Positions 14,185 to 22,267 are shown, counted from the stretch's first letter. The stretch is DNA of 23,973 bases from an uncultured Mycoplasmatota bacterium (GCA_948470005.1 CAOKNI010000016.1:1-23973); one strand, 5' to 3'. The notes: generated from the sequence alone by a model not told the origin. Numbers and translations: made by a program.

Positions 14185-16590
14185 GTGGCTAATATTGATG
14201 CACATTTTAAAATTGACTATCAAAACGCCATTAGTAAAAATGAAGCTATCTTTAAAGGAGATAAATATCGTATCACAATTTTAAGTGAAAGATTAATTCG
14301 CTTTGAGTATGACCAAAATGGCGTGTTTTTTGACCATCCGACAGAATTTGCCAGATTCCGTAATTTTTCTGTGCCTGAATTTCAGGTAGAAGAAAATGAT
14401 AAAACTCTTGTTATTCAAACAAAATATTTTGTTTTGCAATATATCAAAAATAGACCATTTGTAGGTCCTAAATATGCTCCCGATCAAAATTTAAAAGTAG
14501 GACTTATGAACAGTGATAAAATATGGTATTTCTCTCATCCTGAAGCTCGTAATTTTGGGGGTACTAAAACTTCCTTGGATAAAGGAATTAAAGTTCCTTT
14601 AAATAAAGGCTTATATTCAACAGATGGTTTTGCTTCTTTTGATGATTCTGAAAGTTTAGTTTTTATGGAAGATGGTTTTTTAGTTAAACCAACAGCTAAA
14701 AGAATAGATACATATCTTTTTATATATCGGCGAGATTTTGGTTTATGTTTAAAAGATTATTTTACTCTGACGGGATATCCTCCTTTAATTCCTCGTTATG
14801 CCTTAGGCATATGGTGGAATAGAGATATTATTTATTCTTATAATGACACAAAAAAACTTTTAAAAGCCTTTAATAGTCACCATATCCCTATTTCTGTTTT
14901 ATTATTAAATGAGTTTTGGCATCTAAAAGATAAAAGGGATTTGACTAAGCATAAAACGGGATTCACTTTTTCAAATGAGCTTTTTCCTAACCCTTTTGAA
15001 TTTACGACATATTTGCATGAACGCGGGGTAAGGTTAGGGCTTAATATCGATCCGATTGAAGGAATTGGAGAACATGAAGAAAAATTTAAAGCTATTGCCC
15101 TGGAATTAGGTTTACTTAACACCCATAATATTCCTTTTAATGTTTTTGATAAAACTTTTATTAATATCTATTTTAATCATTTGATAAAGCCATTGGATAG
15201 CTTAGGTGTTGATTTTTACTGGTTAGATTACAAATACGATTTAGCTAATTTAAAAGCTTTGAATCACTATCATTTTATGAATTATTACAAAGATAACCGC
15301 TTTAGGCCTATGCTCTTTTCTCGTAATAGTGGAGTTGCTTCACACTTAAATGGTATTCATTATTCGGGACCTACGACAGTTAGTTTTGAAACATTAAATT
15401 ATTTACCATCTTTTAATTCTAGCGCTAGTAATATAGGAGTTTCTTGGTGGAGTCATGATATCGGTGGCTTTAAAGGTGGCATTGAAGATTCCGAATTATA
15501 TATTAGATATGTAGAACTAGGAACATTTAGCCCAATATTCCGTTTTGCTTGTGAGCGAGGTCATTATTATAAACGTGCTCCTTGGGAATGGGATATTAAA
15601 ACTTATACTATTGCTAAAGAATACTCTATTATGCGTCATCGTTTAATTCCTTATTTATATACTGAAAACTATAAATATCATAAAACAGGGCTTCCTATTG
15701 TCCAGCCTTTATATTATAGCTATCCCGAAATTTATGATGAACCAATTTATAAAAATGAATATTATTTTGGTAGTTCTCTTTTAATAAAACCTATTACCAA
15801 AAAGCAAGATGAAGCGATGAATAGATGTGTAGAAAAAATATTTTTACCTAAAGGTGTTTGGTATGATTTTAAAACAGGAAAGAAGTTTCCAGGTAATAAG
15901 AGATATGTTGCTTTTTATAAAGATGAAGACTATCCCGTATTTGCAAAAAGTGGAGCTATAATTCCTCTTGCGGACTTACCAGAAAATATTAATGATACAA
16001 ACCCACCAAGGAGTATGGAAATTCACGTTTTCCCTGGTCGAAGCAATATTTATAAATTATATGAAGATGATGGCATATCAAGACTTAATGAAGAAGGCTA
16101 CTACATAATAACAGCGATAGACTATAATTACTTAGCTAATAACTATACTTTAATAATTAGACCAATTGAAGGTAAAACTGGTATCATTCCGCCAACTAGA
16201 GATTATAAAATAAGATTTCGAAACACAAGAGAAGCCGAAGATGTTATTGCTTATATTAACGGTAATGAAATACCAATTGAGTGCTTCACTGAGGATACGG
16301 ACTTTATTGTTTTAGCCAAAAATGTTCCTACTACAAGCCAATTAACTATTAACTGTAAGGGTAAAGATATTGAAATTGATGCGGTTAGATTAATAAATGA
16401 AGACATAAATTCCATTATTAGTGATGCTAAAATAAATACGAACTTAAAAGAAAAAATAGCCTCTATTATGTTTAGTAATGTAAGCATTAATAAAAAACGT
16501 ATTGAAATAAGGAAACTAAGTCGCAAAGGTTTAGATAATACATTTATTAAAATGTTTATAAAACTACTTGAATATGTTTCAGAAATTTAG
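14185..16590 (+). CDS. Glycoside hydrolase family 31 (alpha-glucosidase/alpha-xylosidase type)
   Basis: An 801-residue GH31 enzyme: an N-terminal beta-sandwich (about 1-200), a (beta/alpha)8 catalytic barrel (about 200-540) and C-terminal beta domains. The candidate nucleophile is Asp348 in Phe-Tyr-Trp-Leu-Asp-Tyr-Lys, and the acid/base Asp425 lies in Trp-Trp-Ser-His-Asp-Ile-Gly-Gly-Phe, the classic GH31 signature. Phe-Ala-Cys-Glu-Arg-Gly-His and Arg-His-Arg-Leu-Ile-Pro-Tyr-Leu-Tyr follow as in the family. The last 70 or so residues are helical and charged and have no clear counterpart in the GH31 fold. GTG 14185 is preferred because AGGGAG (14171-14176) is 8 bases upstream and the promoter rules out GTG 14149. 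No signal peptide is seen, so it probably acts in the cytoplasm on imported alpha-glucosides. No sugar transporter gene is nearby. Confidence 0.92.
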   Translation: MANIDAHFKIDYQNAISKNEAIFKGDKYRITILSERLIRFEYDQNGVFFDHPTEFARFRNFSVPEFQVEENDKTLVIQTKYFVLQYIKNRPFVGPKYAPDQNLKVGLMNSDKIWYFSHPEARNFGGTKTSLDKGIKVPLNKGLYSTDGFASFDDSESLVFMEDGFLVKPTAKRIDTYLFIYRRDFGLCLKDYFTLTGYPPLIPRYALGIWWNRDIIYSYNDTKKLLKAFNSHHIPISVLLLNEFWHLKDKRDLTKHKTGFTFSNELFPNPFEFTTYLHERGVRLGLNIDPIEGIGEHEEKFKAIALELGLLNTHNIPFNVFDKTFINIYFNHLIKPLDSLGVDFYWLDYKYDLANLKALNHYHFMNYYKDNRFRPMLFSRNSGVASHLNGIHYSGPTTVSFETLNYLPSFNSSASNIGVSWWSHDIGGFKGGIEDSELYIRYVELGTFSPIFRFACERGHYYKRAPWEWDIKTYTIAKEYSIMRHRLIPYLYTENYKYHKTGLPIVQPLYYSYPEIYDEPIYKNEYYFGSSLLIKPITKKQDEAMNRCVEKIFLPKGVWYDFKTGKKFPGNKRYVAFYKDEDYPVFAKSGAIIPLADLPENINDTNPPRSMEIHVFPGRSNIYKLYEDDGISRLNEEGYYIITAIDYNYLANNYTLIIRPIEGKTGIIPPTRDYKIRFRNTREAEDVIAYINGNEIPIECFTEDTDFIVLAKNVPTTSQLTINCKGKDIEIDAVRLINEDINSIISDAKINTNLKEKIASIMFSNVSINKKRIEIRKLSRKGLDNTFIKMFIKLLEYVSEI

Positions 16591-16696
16591 TGTTAAATAG
16601 CTCATAAATTTGATAGTATAAGAATTATAAGTTTTATTTTTGAAGAAATGAGCTTTATCGTTTAAATAAGTTTATCAAGGAGGATATAAAAGAATA

Positions 16697-17306
16697 GTGA
16701 GAATAGGAATTGATATAGATGATACAACTCTTTTAACAGTAAAATCAATGCTAAAGTATGCAGATATTTTTGAACAAGAAATATCAGGAATACCTACTAA
16801 TAGAGATAGCTTTGGTTTAATAAAAAATAGATATTATTTAAAAGTTCTGTATGGTTGGAATGATGAAACAAAATTTGCTTTTTTTAATAAATATTATAAA
16901 AATGTATTAGAGGAATGTACAATGTTACCAGATGCCGATAAAGTTATCAAAAAATTGAAAGAAAAATGGCGATACTATTCATTTTGTTACAGCTAGATTA
17001 ATGAATATTAAAGGATGCTATACTGCGGCAATAACAAAAAGTTGTTTATCAAGTTTTGGTATTTTATATGATAGTTTTGATTTACATATTAATGATAAAT
17101 TAAATTTTGTCAAACAACAAAAGTTAGATTTATTTATAGGTGATAGTTATGAAACTTGTAAAGAATTAGCCTGCGCAGGTATTAAATCAATATTAATGAC
17201 AACAAAAATGAATAGTGAAATAGATAGTGGAGATATTGTAAGAGTAAATAATTGGAAAGAAATTTATAATGAAATAGAAAAATATAGAAAACAAATAAAT
17301 TTATAA
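16697..17306 (+). pseudogene. 5'(3')-deoxyribonucleotidase-like HAD hydrolase, split by one frameshift
   Basis: Two open segments in different frames (16697-16996 and 17001-17306) together make one HAD-type nucleotidase of about 202 residues. The first has motif I, Ile-Asp-Ile-Asp-Asp-Thr-Thr (residues 4-10). Just before the break the +1 frame reads Asn-Gly-Asp-Thr-Ile-His-Phe-Val-Thr-Ala-Arg, which is motif II. The second segment has Leu-Phe-Ile-Gly-Asp-Ser-Tyr-Glu-Thr-Cys (motif III/IV) and a typical Trp-Lys-Glu-Ile-Tyr end. Changing GAAAAATGGC to GAAAATGGC near 16961-16970 restores a smooth protein. The start would be GTG 16697, with AAGGAGG about 12 bases upstream. The intact flanks suggest a very recent mutation, slippage in an A-run, or a sequence error, rather than an old pseudogene. 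Confidence 0.8.
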
Positions 17307-17383
17307 TTATTAGAAAAGCTTAAGTTTAGTTTATTAATATGTTGTTTTTGCTATGGATTTAAATAGATTATTAATATATATAA

Positions 17384-17841
17384 TATGGTTATAATCCATT
17401 TAGGTCTAGTGAAATTGACTGTGGTGGGCTAACAACTCATGCCGTATTTGTAATAACTACAAAAGATTGTATAGATAGATATTTTTCTAATGTTCCAAGA
17501 GATGTAACTTATGGGACGGTTAGTGTTTATGATATAAAATCTTTAGCTGCAGAGGAGATAATTCAGGATATTCTATTGTAATTTTTAGTGATAATATTGA
17601 TGCTCACCCTTCTATTAAAAATGCACCAGAAGAATTAGAATTTGATGTTTTAGAAGGTGGTTTTGATGACCTTAGTTGTTATGTAAGAGATGAAGATTTA
17701 AAAACAACTTTAGAAGTATTTAAAAACTATCTTGTGCAAGCAAATACTGACTTAGAAGATGTAGAGTGGAAAGATTTAAGTAAAGTATCTGATACTATTT
17801 TAGGTAATAGTGCTGCATTTTCTAGAAGTTTAAAAAAATAA
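17384..17841 (+). pseudogene. Decayed ORF of unknown family
   Basis: Two open stretches join through one frameshift near 17570-17578. The first has no start codon and begins after TAA 17381-17383. It reads Gly-Tyr-Asn-Pro-Phe-Arg-Ser-Ser-Glu-Ile-Asp-Cys-Gly-Gly-Leu, then Val-Pro-Arg-Asp-Val-Thr-Tyr-Gly-Thr-Val, and stops at TAA 17579-17581. The second continues as Ser-Ile-Val-Ile-Phe-Ser-Asp-Asn-Ile-Asp-Ala-His-Pro-Ser, is acidic, and ends Ser-Arg-Ser-Leu-Lys-Lys at TAA 17839-17841. Codon use and composition look like true coding DNA, unlike the flanks. I do not recognise the family. Total about 150 codons; the N-terminus is missing, so this is probably a truncated and frameshifted gene. Confidence 0.55.
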
Positions 17842-17873
17842 TTTTTTATAAGATGAAAATTGCAGTTAAAGTC

Positions 17874-17902
17874 TTGCATAAATTCTTAAAATTTAGTAAA
17901 AT
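17874..17902 (+). promoter_or_regulatory. Promoter of the T-box leader
   Basis: TTGCAT (17874-17879), a 17-base spacer, and TAAAAT (17897-17902). Transcription would begin near 17909 and give a leader of about 210 bases. Confidence 0.7.
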
Positions 17903-17908
17903 ATGATA

Positions 17909-18101
17909 AATACGTTGAAAAAAAGAGTATTAGTAATTATTCTTATTTTAAAGAGAATTTGTGGTTGGTGAAAACAAATATAAGAAGATTATGAACTTGC
18001 TTTTTAGAGTATGTGGGATTGCTCCCTTAGAAGCTATAAAGATATAAATAAAGGTGGTACCGCGGAATTTTTTCGCCCTTAAGGATGTACTATCTTTTTT
18101 T
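17909..18101 (+). promoter_or_regulatory. T-box riboswitch (tRNA-Leu) upstream of the leuS operon
   Basis: The T-box sequence AAAGGTGGTACCGCG (18050-18064) is a canonical match. Upstream is a Stem I-like region with GGTTGGTGAAAAC (about 17973-17985) as distal loop, and CTT at 17996-17998 in GAA-CTT-GC as the likely leucine specifier codon. The terminator form pairs AAAGGTGGTAC (18050-18060) with GTACTATCTTT (18087-18097), 11 bp with two G-U pairs, followed by T's to 18101. Uncharged tRNA-Leu would stabilise the antiterminator and allow expression of the downstream membrane-protein gene and leuS. The specifier assignment is inferred by position and matches the leuS gene downstream. Confidence 0.9.
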
Positions 18102-18121
18102 AATTTAGAGGAGGAAAATTC

Positions 18122-18520
18122 ATGAAATATGACCAATCCCTATATTTTTCTTTAATATTGTTTTTAATAATATTTTGTGTTGATTATTTTTTTATAACCA
18201 AAAGAAAACTTAAAATAATTAATAATAAAGGTAAAAGTGCAAAGGGAAAAGCCAAGAAAATAAAAAGTATTGGAGAATTAGATTATTTAGTAGCTAAGTT
18301 TAAATTAAATTATAAAAAAATTAATAAAGAAAGAGCTATAATTTGGATTTCGCTTATAAATAGTTTTATAATTTCCGCCGTATCTACAGTAATAATCTTA
18401 ATTCCCTTTAAACTGATTTGGCAGATGCTTATAGCTTTTGTTTTATTATTTAGTTTAATATATTCTTTATATGAAATATATGGAAGGCACTTAAAAAAAG
18501 AGGAGGAAAGAAATAAATGA
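18122..18520 (+). CDS. Small three-span membrane protein co-transcribed with leuS
   Basis: A 132-residue protein with hydrophobic segments at about 7-26, 73-95 and 98-118, a very basic loop after the first (residues 27-50), and a charged C-terminus. I cannot assign a named family. The layout of one helix, a basic/helical loop and then a helical pair is loosely like the small YidC/EMC3/TMCO1-type proteins, but I see no decisive motif. GAGGAGG lies about 8 bases before the ATG. The stop overlaps the leuS start as ATGA (18517-18520), so the two are translationally coupled, and both lie behind the T-box. Its synthesis would therefore respond to leucine tRNA charging, an unusual regulation for a membrane protein that is not a transporter-sized ORF. 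Confidence 0.75.
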   Translation: MKYDQSLYFSLILFLIIFCVDYFFITKRKLKIINNKGKSAKGKAKKIKSIGELDYLVAKFKLNYKKINKERAIIWISLINSFIISAVSTVIILIPFKLIWQMLIAFVLLFSLIYSLYEIYGRHLKKEEERNK

Positions 18521-20916
18521 ATACATTAGAAATTGAAAAGAAATGGCAAAATATTTGGAAAGAAAATAAATTTTTTGAAGCTCAAAATGTTAGTAATAAA
18601 GAAAAGTACTATATTTTAGTTGAGTTTCCATATCCAAGTGGCGCTGGTCTTCATGTGGGCCATGTAAGAAGCTACACAGCGCTTGATGCTATGGCACGTA
18701 TGAAAAGACTTCAAGGATATAATGTTTTGTTTCCAATGGGGTGGGATGCCTTTGGTGCCCCAGCAGAACAATATGCCATTAAAAATCATATTTATCCTGC
18801 AGATGCTGTTAAAGAAAACATTAAAACATTTAAAAGTCAAATAGAGTCTCTTGGTATGTCTTTTGATTGGAGTAGGGAATTTTCCACTACGGACCCAGAA
18901 TATTATAAATGGACGCAGTGGCAATTTTTACAATTTGTGAAAAAAGATATGGCTTATAAAGCTTTAAAAGAAATTAATTGGTGTCCAAATTGTAAAACAG
19001 GATTATCCAATGAAGATGCCGCTGGCGGTGTTTGCGAAAGATGTGGCTCTCCTGTAACAAAAAAATTAAAATCGCAATGGATACTTAAAATGAGCAAATA
19101 TGCCGACCGTCTTTTAGATGGTCTAAGAGATACAGAATTTGCCGAAAAAGTTAAACTTGCTCAAATAAATTGGATAGGCAAAAGTGTTGGTGCAGAAGTT
19201 AACTTTAAAGTAAAGAATACAAATGATTATTTAACTGTTTTTACAACGCGGCCAGATACATTATATGGTGCAACTTTTATGGTTTTATCTCCGGAGCATG
19301 CTTGCTTAGAAAAATATAAAGATAAAATTATCAATTATGAAGAAGTCTTAAAATATCAGGAATTAGCAAAAGAAAAAACAGAAATTGAAAGAACGGACGC
19401 TACTAAGGAAAAAACAGGTGTTAAATTAGTTGGCCTTGTAGCTATAAATCCTGTTAATAATCGCGAAATAGAAATTTGGATAAGTGATTATGTTTTAGCA
19501 AGCTATGGTACAGGAGCAATTATGGCTGTTCCAGCTCATGATGAAAGAGATTTTGCTTTTGCTAAGAAATTTAATATTGCAATAATACCAGTTATTGAAG
19601 GTGGAGATATAAATCAAGAAGCCTATACCGAAGATGGAAAGCATATTAACTCAGAATTTTTAAATGGTCTAGACAAAGAGAAAGCCATAGCAAAGATGAT
19701 AGAGTATTTAGAAAAAGAACACATTGGTAAAAAGAAAGTTAATTATCGCTTGCAAGATTGGATATTTAGTCGTCAAAGATTTTGGGGCGAACCTATTCCT
19801 ATGATAAATTGCGAGAAATGTGGTTGGGTTCCTGTTCCTGAGGAAGAGCTTCCAGTCTTATTACCTACAGTTGCCAATTATGAACCAACGGATAATGGTG
19901 AGTCTCCTCTTGCTAACATCACAGATTGGGTAAATACTATTTGTCCAAATTGTGGTGGGCATGCTACGCGTGAGACTGATACAATGCCAAACTGGGCTGG
20001 GTCTAGTTGGTATTGGTTAAGATATATGGATGCACATAATGATAAAGAGTTTGTTGGTGCTGACGCTTTAAAATATTGGGGCATGGTTGATTATTACAAT
20101 GGTGGCATGGAACATGCGGCAAGACATTTGCTTTATGCTCGCTTCTGGCATCAATTTTTATACGACCAAGGATTAGTTCCGACCGCTGAGCCATTCAAGA
20201 AACGTGTAGCTCATGGAATGATTTTAGGTTCTAATGGCGAAAAAATGAGTAAGAGTAAAGGTAATGTTATCAATCCTGATGATATGGTGAATTTGTATGG
20301 TGCAGATGCTCTTCGTTGTTATGAACTCTTTATTGGTGATTATGAAAAGGATGCTTCTTGGTCTGATTTTGGCTTAAAAGGTTGTCGTCGTTTCTTAGAT
20401 CGTGTTATTAGATTGAAAGAAAAAACTTTAGATGATGGTGATAATTATTCCCCTAATTTAGAAAATATTATTCACAAAACTATAAAAAAAGTTACTAATG
20501 ATTTAGCGACGATGAAATATAATACCGCGGTATCTAGTTTAATGATTTTAACTAATGCTTTTGAGGATAGTAAAACTATAACTAAAAAAGATTACCAAAC
20601 TTTATTAGTGCTTTTAAATCCCATATCTCCTCATATAACCGAAGAATTAAATGAAGAGTTAGGGTTTAATAAGAAAATAGCTGAAATGTCTTGGCCATGC
20701 TATGATGAGGCTAAAACTATTGAAGACGAAATTACAATTGGCGTTCAAGTAAATGGTAAACTTCGAGGAGAAGTTACTATACTTTTAACAGATAATAATG
20801 AGGAAATAAAAGACAAAGCTTTTAAAAATGAAAATGTCGCTAAACATATAGAAGGAAAAGAGATAATTAAAACTATAATTATTAAAGGAAAAATAGTTAA
20901 TATTGTTGTTAAATAA
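18517..20916 (+). CDS. leuS: Leucyl-tRNA synthetase
   Basis: A 799-residue class I aminoacyl-tRNA synthetase, close to the roughly 804 residues of the B. subtilis enzyme. The HIGH motif is His-Val-Gly-His (46-49) within Pro-Tyr-Pro-Ser-Gly-Ala-Gly-Leu-His-Val-Gly-His. A zinc-type Cys cluster lies near 154-175. The CP1 editing domain is present, with Thr-Thr-Arg-Pro-Asp-Thr-Leu-Tyr-Gly and the editing Asp in Ala-His-Asp-Glu-Arg-Asp. A second Cys-x2-Cys pair lies near 430-490, and the KMSKS motif is Lys576-Met-Ser-Lys-Ser580. The enzyme charges tRNA-Leu and hydrolyses mischarged products. A GAGGAGG ribosome site lies at the end of the preceding gene. Expression is governed by the upstream T-box, and a terminator follows directly after the stop. 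Confidence 0.97.
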   Translation: MNTLEIEKKWQNIWKENKFFEAQNVSNKEKYYILVEFPYPSGAGLHVGHVRSYTALDAMARMKRLQGYNVLFPMGWDAFGAPAEQYAIKNHIYPADAVKENIKTFKSQIESLGMSFDWSREFSTTDPEYYKWTQWQFLQFVKKDMAYKALKEINWCPNCKTGLSNEDAAGGVCERCGSPVTKKLKSQWILKMSKYADRLLDGLRDTEFAEKVKLAQINWIGKSVGAEVNFKVKNTNDYLTVFTTRPDTLYGATFMVLSPEHACLEKYKDKIINYEEVLKYQELAKEKTEIERTDATKEKTGVKLVGLVAINPVNNREIEIWISDYVLASYGTGAIMAVPAHDERDFAFAKKFNIAIIPVIEGGDINQEAYTEDGKHINSEFLNGLDKEKAIAKMIEYLEKEHIGKKKVNYRLQDWIFSRQRFWGEPIPMINCEKCGWVPVPEEELPVLLPTVANYEPTDNGESPLANITDWVNTICPNCGGHATRETDTMPNWAGSSWYWLRYMDAHNDKEFVGADALKYWGMVDYYNGGMEHAARHLLYARFWHQFLYDQGLVPTAEPFKKRVAHGMILGSNGEKMSKSKGNVINPDDMVNLYGADALRCYELFIGDYEKDASWSDFGLKGCRRFLDRVIRLKEKTLDDGDNYSPNLENIIHKTIKKVTNDLATMKYNTAVSSLMILTNAFEDSKTITKKDYQTLLVLLNPISPHITEELNEELGFNKKIAEMSWPCYDEAKTIEDEITIGVQVNGKLRGEVTILLTDNNEEIKDKAFKNENVAKHIEGKEIIKTIIIKGKIVNIVVK

Positions 20917-20936
20917 GGCACTTATTAGTGTCTTTT
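20917..20936 (+). terminator. Terminator of the leuS operon
   Basis: GGCACT (20917-20922) pairs with AGTGTC (20927-20932), one G-U pair, around a TATT loop, followed by TTTT. It starts directly after the leuS stop codon. Confidence 0.75.
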
Positions 20937-20954
20937 AAAAAGCTCCAAAATCTT

Positions 20955-20983
20955 TTGACAACTAAAGTTTGGTGTGCTATAAT
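20955..20983 (+). promoter_or_regulatory. Consensus SigA promoter with extended -10
   Basis: TTGACA (20955-20960), a 17-base spacer, and TGcTATAAT (20975-20983): both hexamers are perfect and the TG extension is present. It is the strongest promoter seen in the window and drives the membrane-anchored ORF starting at 21012. Confidence 0.88.
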
Positions 20984-21011
20984 AACACCTAACAAAAAAG
21001 GGGGGAGCTTT

Positions 21012-21458
21012 TTGATTGACAAGTTGATACGATACCGCTTGATTGAAATTGTCGTGGTTATTACTCTTGTACTTAGTACTATCCCCATTTGGCAACGATT
21101 TGACACTCTTATAAGTCAGGCAAACATAACAACTTTAGATAGCTATAATCTAAATTTTAATATAGAACATAAGAATAAAGATATTATAACTATAAATAAT
21201 GACTATAATATTAATAAGAATTATATAGTTTATCTCATGCTTGATGTCCAAGATAGTCTTAAATTAATAAGCATTATTATAAATAATAAAGAATATAATT
21301 TAGATAATTTTTATTATCAAAAAGACAAAAACAAATGCATATATACAATTTTAAATGATTATATCACTGCTAGCTACGAAATTTATGAAATAACGCTAAA
21401 ATTCAGTGAAAACAATATAAAATATGATTACGTTTTTGAAGAAAAGTCCATTTTTTAA
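21012..21458 (+). CDS. Membrane-anchored extracellular protein of unknown function
   Basis: A 148-residue protein that I do not recognise. An N-terminal hydrophobic helix (about 9-28) after Lys/Arg residues anchors a polar domain rich in Asn, Asp, Lys, Ile and Tyr, with alternating patterns suggestive of beta strands. Start choice: TTG 21012 has GGGGGGAG (21000-21007) 5 bases upstream and lies 29 bases after the -10. The open frame extends back to GTG 20928, but that lies upstream of the promoter inside the leuS terminator, so the extra 28 residues are not translated. The gene has a consensus promoter and its own strong terminator, and precedes a TasA/CalY-like gene. It may be a partner or surface component of that protein; this is inference from proximity. 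Confidence 0.65.
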   Translation: MIDKLIRYRLIEIVVVITLVLSTIPIWQRFDTLISQANITTLDSYNLNFNIEHKNKDIITINNDYNINKNYIVYLMLDVQDSLKLISIIINNKEYNLDNFYYQKDKNKCIYTILNDYITASYEIYEITLKFSENNIKYDYVFEEKSIF

Positions 21459-21485
21459 AAAAGTTGAAAAATGGACTTGTTTTTT
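21444..21485 (+). terminator. Strong terminator overlapping the end of the membrane-anchored ORF
   Basis: AAGTCCATTTTT (21444-21455) pairs perfectly with AAAAATGGACTT (21467-21478), a 12-bp stem followed by a T-run to 21485. The left arm codes for the last residues, and the stop codon is in the loop. Confidence 0.88.
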
Positions 21486-21511
21486 ATAAGTCTATTTGGT
21501 ATTATTATAAT
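21483..21511 (+). promoter_or_regulatory. Promoter of the TasA/CalY-like gene
   Basis: TTTATA (21483-21488), a 17-base spacer, and a perfect TATAAT (21506-21511). It begins in the T-run of the preceding terminator, so the TasA-like gene can be transcribed independently. Confidence 0.55.
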
Positions 21512-21524
21512 ATGGTGAAAGCAT

Positions 21525-22094
21525 ATGAAAATAAAGGATATTATCAAAAAGCAAACTACTGTAATTGCAATAGCCGTTGTTTTAGTTGCAGTCGCAGCAA
21601 TAGGTGTTAGTTATGCCGTATTTTTTGATGTCAAAGCTAGTAAAGATAATCAAGTAATTACCGCAGGTACTTTGAGATTGACTGTTGCTGGCGTTAGTGC
21701 TCTAGGCATTACTGAACCAACAAGTAACGAAATTGGTTTAGCATCAAGTCCTGTAAGTTATACTGTAAAAAATACTGATAGTAATTTACCAGCTACTTAT
21801 TCAATATATATATATGCTGATAGTACCAACACCATGGATTTAAGTAAAGTTAAAATATCTTATGATGGTGATGCCACTAAAGGTTCAACCGCTGTAGTCT
21901 TAAATTCTATTGCTGATAAATTTACAGAAAATGGTGTAACATATTATAAAATTAAGTCTGGAGATTTAGCTGCTAAGGCTTCTGGTTCAACTCAGTATCT
22001 CCGAGTATGGCTTGATGAGGATACATTTGATGGCGATGTTTCTGATAAAAAATTAAATTTGAACTTATATATAGTTAGTGAAGTTAAAGAATAA
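21525..22094 (+). CDS. TasA/CalY-like secreted protein with SipW-type signal peptide
   Basis: A 189-residue protein. Lys-rich residues 1-9 and a hydrophobic helix at about 12-29 end in Ser-Tyr-Ala-Val-Phe-Phe-Asp, followed by Asn-Gln-Val-Ile-Thr-Ala-Gly-Thr-Leu. This closely follows the SipW-dependent signal pattern (Thr-x-Ala-Tyr-Phe-x-Asp, then Phe-Thr-Ala-Gly-Thr-Leu) of TasA, CalY and camelysin. The rest is a beta-rich domain of about 150 residues with a Trp-Leu-Asp-Glu-Asp-Thr segment near the end, common in this family. TasA builds amyloid-like biofilm fibres in Bacillus, while CalY-type proteins are surface proteins. The role here is not known. No SipW-type signal peptidase gene is in the window. 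GGTGAAAG precedes the ATG, and a terminator follows the stop. Confidence 0.72.
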   Translation: MKIKDIIKKQTTVIAIAVVLVAVAAIGVSYAVFFDVKASKDNQVITAGTLRLTVAGVSALGITEPTSNEIGLASSPVSYTVKNTDSNLPATYSIYIYADSTNTMDLSKVKISYDGDATKGSTAVVLNSIADKFTENGVTYYKIKSGDLAAKASGSTQYLRVWLDEDTFDGDVSDKKLNLNLYIVSEVKE

Positions 22095-22115
22095 TTCCCT
22101 TAGGAATTTTTTTTT
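22093..22115 (+). terminator. Terminator after the TasA/CalY-like gene
   Basis: AATTCC (22093-22098) and GGAATT (22103-22108) form a 6-bp stem with a 4-base loop, followed by a long T-run (22107-22115). The stem begins at the last base of the stop codon. Confidence 0.72.
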
Positions 22116-22138
22116 GAAAAAATTTAAAAAAAACAAAT

Positions 22139-22234
22139 TTATAAAAATCTGCTACAATTTCCAACAGATTTTTATAATTCTGCAACCAAATTTTCATTTT
22201 TAGGCCTTTTTTCATGCAGATTTATAAAAATCTG
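22139..22234. repeat. Palindromic repeat pair sharing the CAGATTT/AAATCTG core with the 10.2-kb block
   Basis: TTATAAAAATCTG (22139-22151) and CAGATTTTTATAA (22165-22177) form a 13-bp perfect inverted repeat. A second one, CAGATTT (22217-22223) / AAATCTG (22228-22234), has the same 7-bp arms and 4-base centre as the element at 10245-10262. They fill the gap between the TasA-like terminator and the next promoter. Confidence 0.65.
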
Positions 22235-22238
22235 TAAT

Positions 22239-22267
22239 TTGACATACATATGTTTTCTTGATATTAT
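22239..22267 (+). promoter_or_regulatory. Promoter of the orphan 116-residue ORF
   Basis: A perfect TTGACA (22239-22244), a 17-base spacer, and TATTAT (22262-22267). It begins five bases after the CAGATTT/AAATCTG palindrome. Confidence 0.75.

Noticed and set aside
16599..16654. AGCTCAT/ATGAGCT inverted repeat as the GH31 terminator
   Set aside because: The arms are only 7 bp with a loop of more than 40 bases and no T-run directly after, so it is likely chance.
18616..18924. 102-codon minus-strand open frame within leuS
   Set aside because: Shadow of a strongly supported leuS frame on the opposite strand, with no independent signals.
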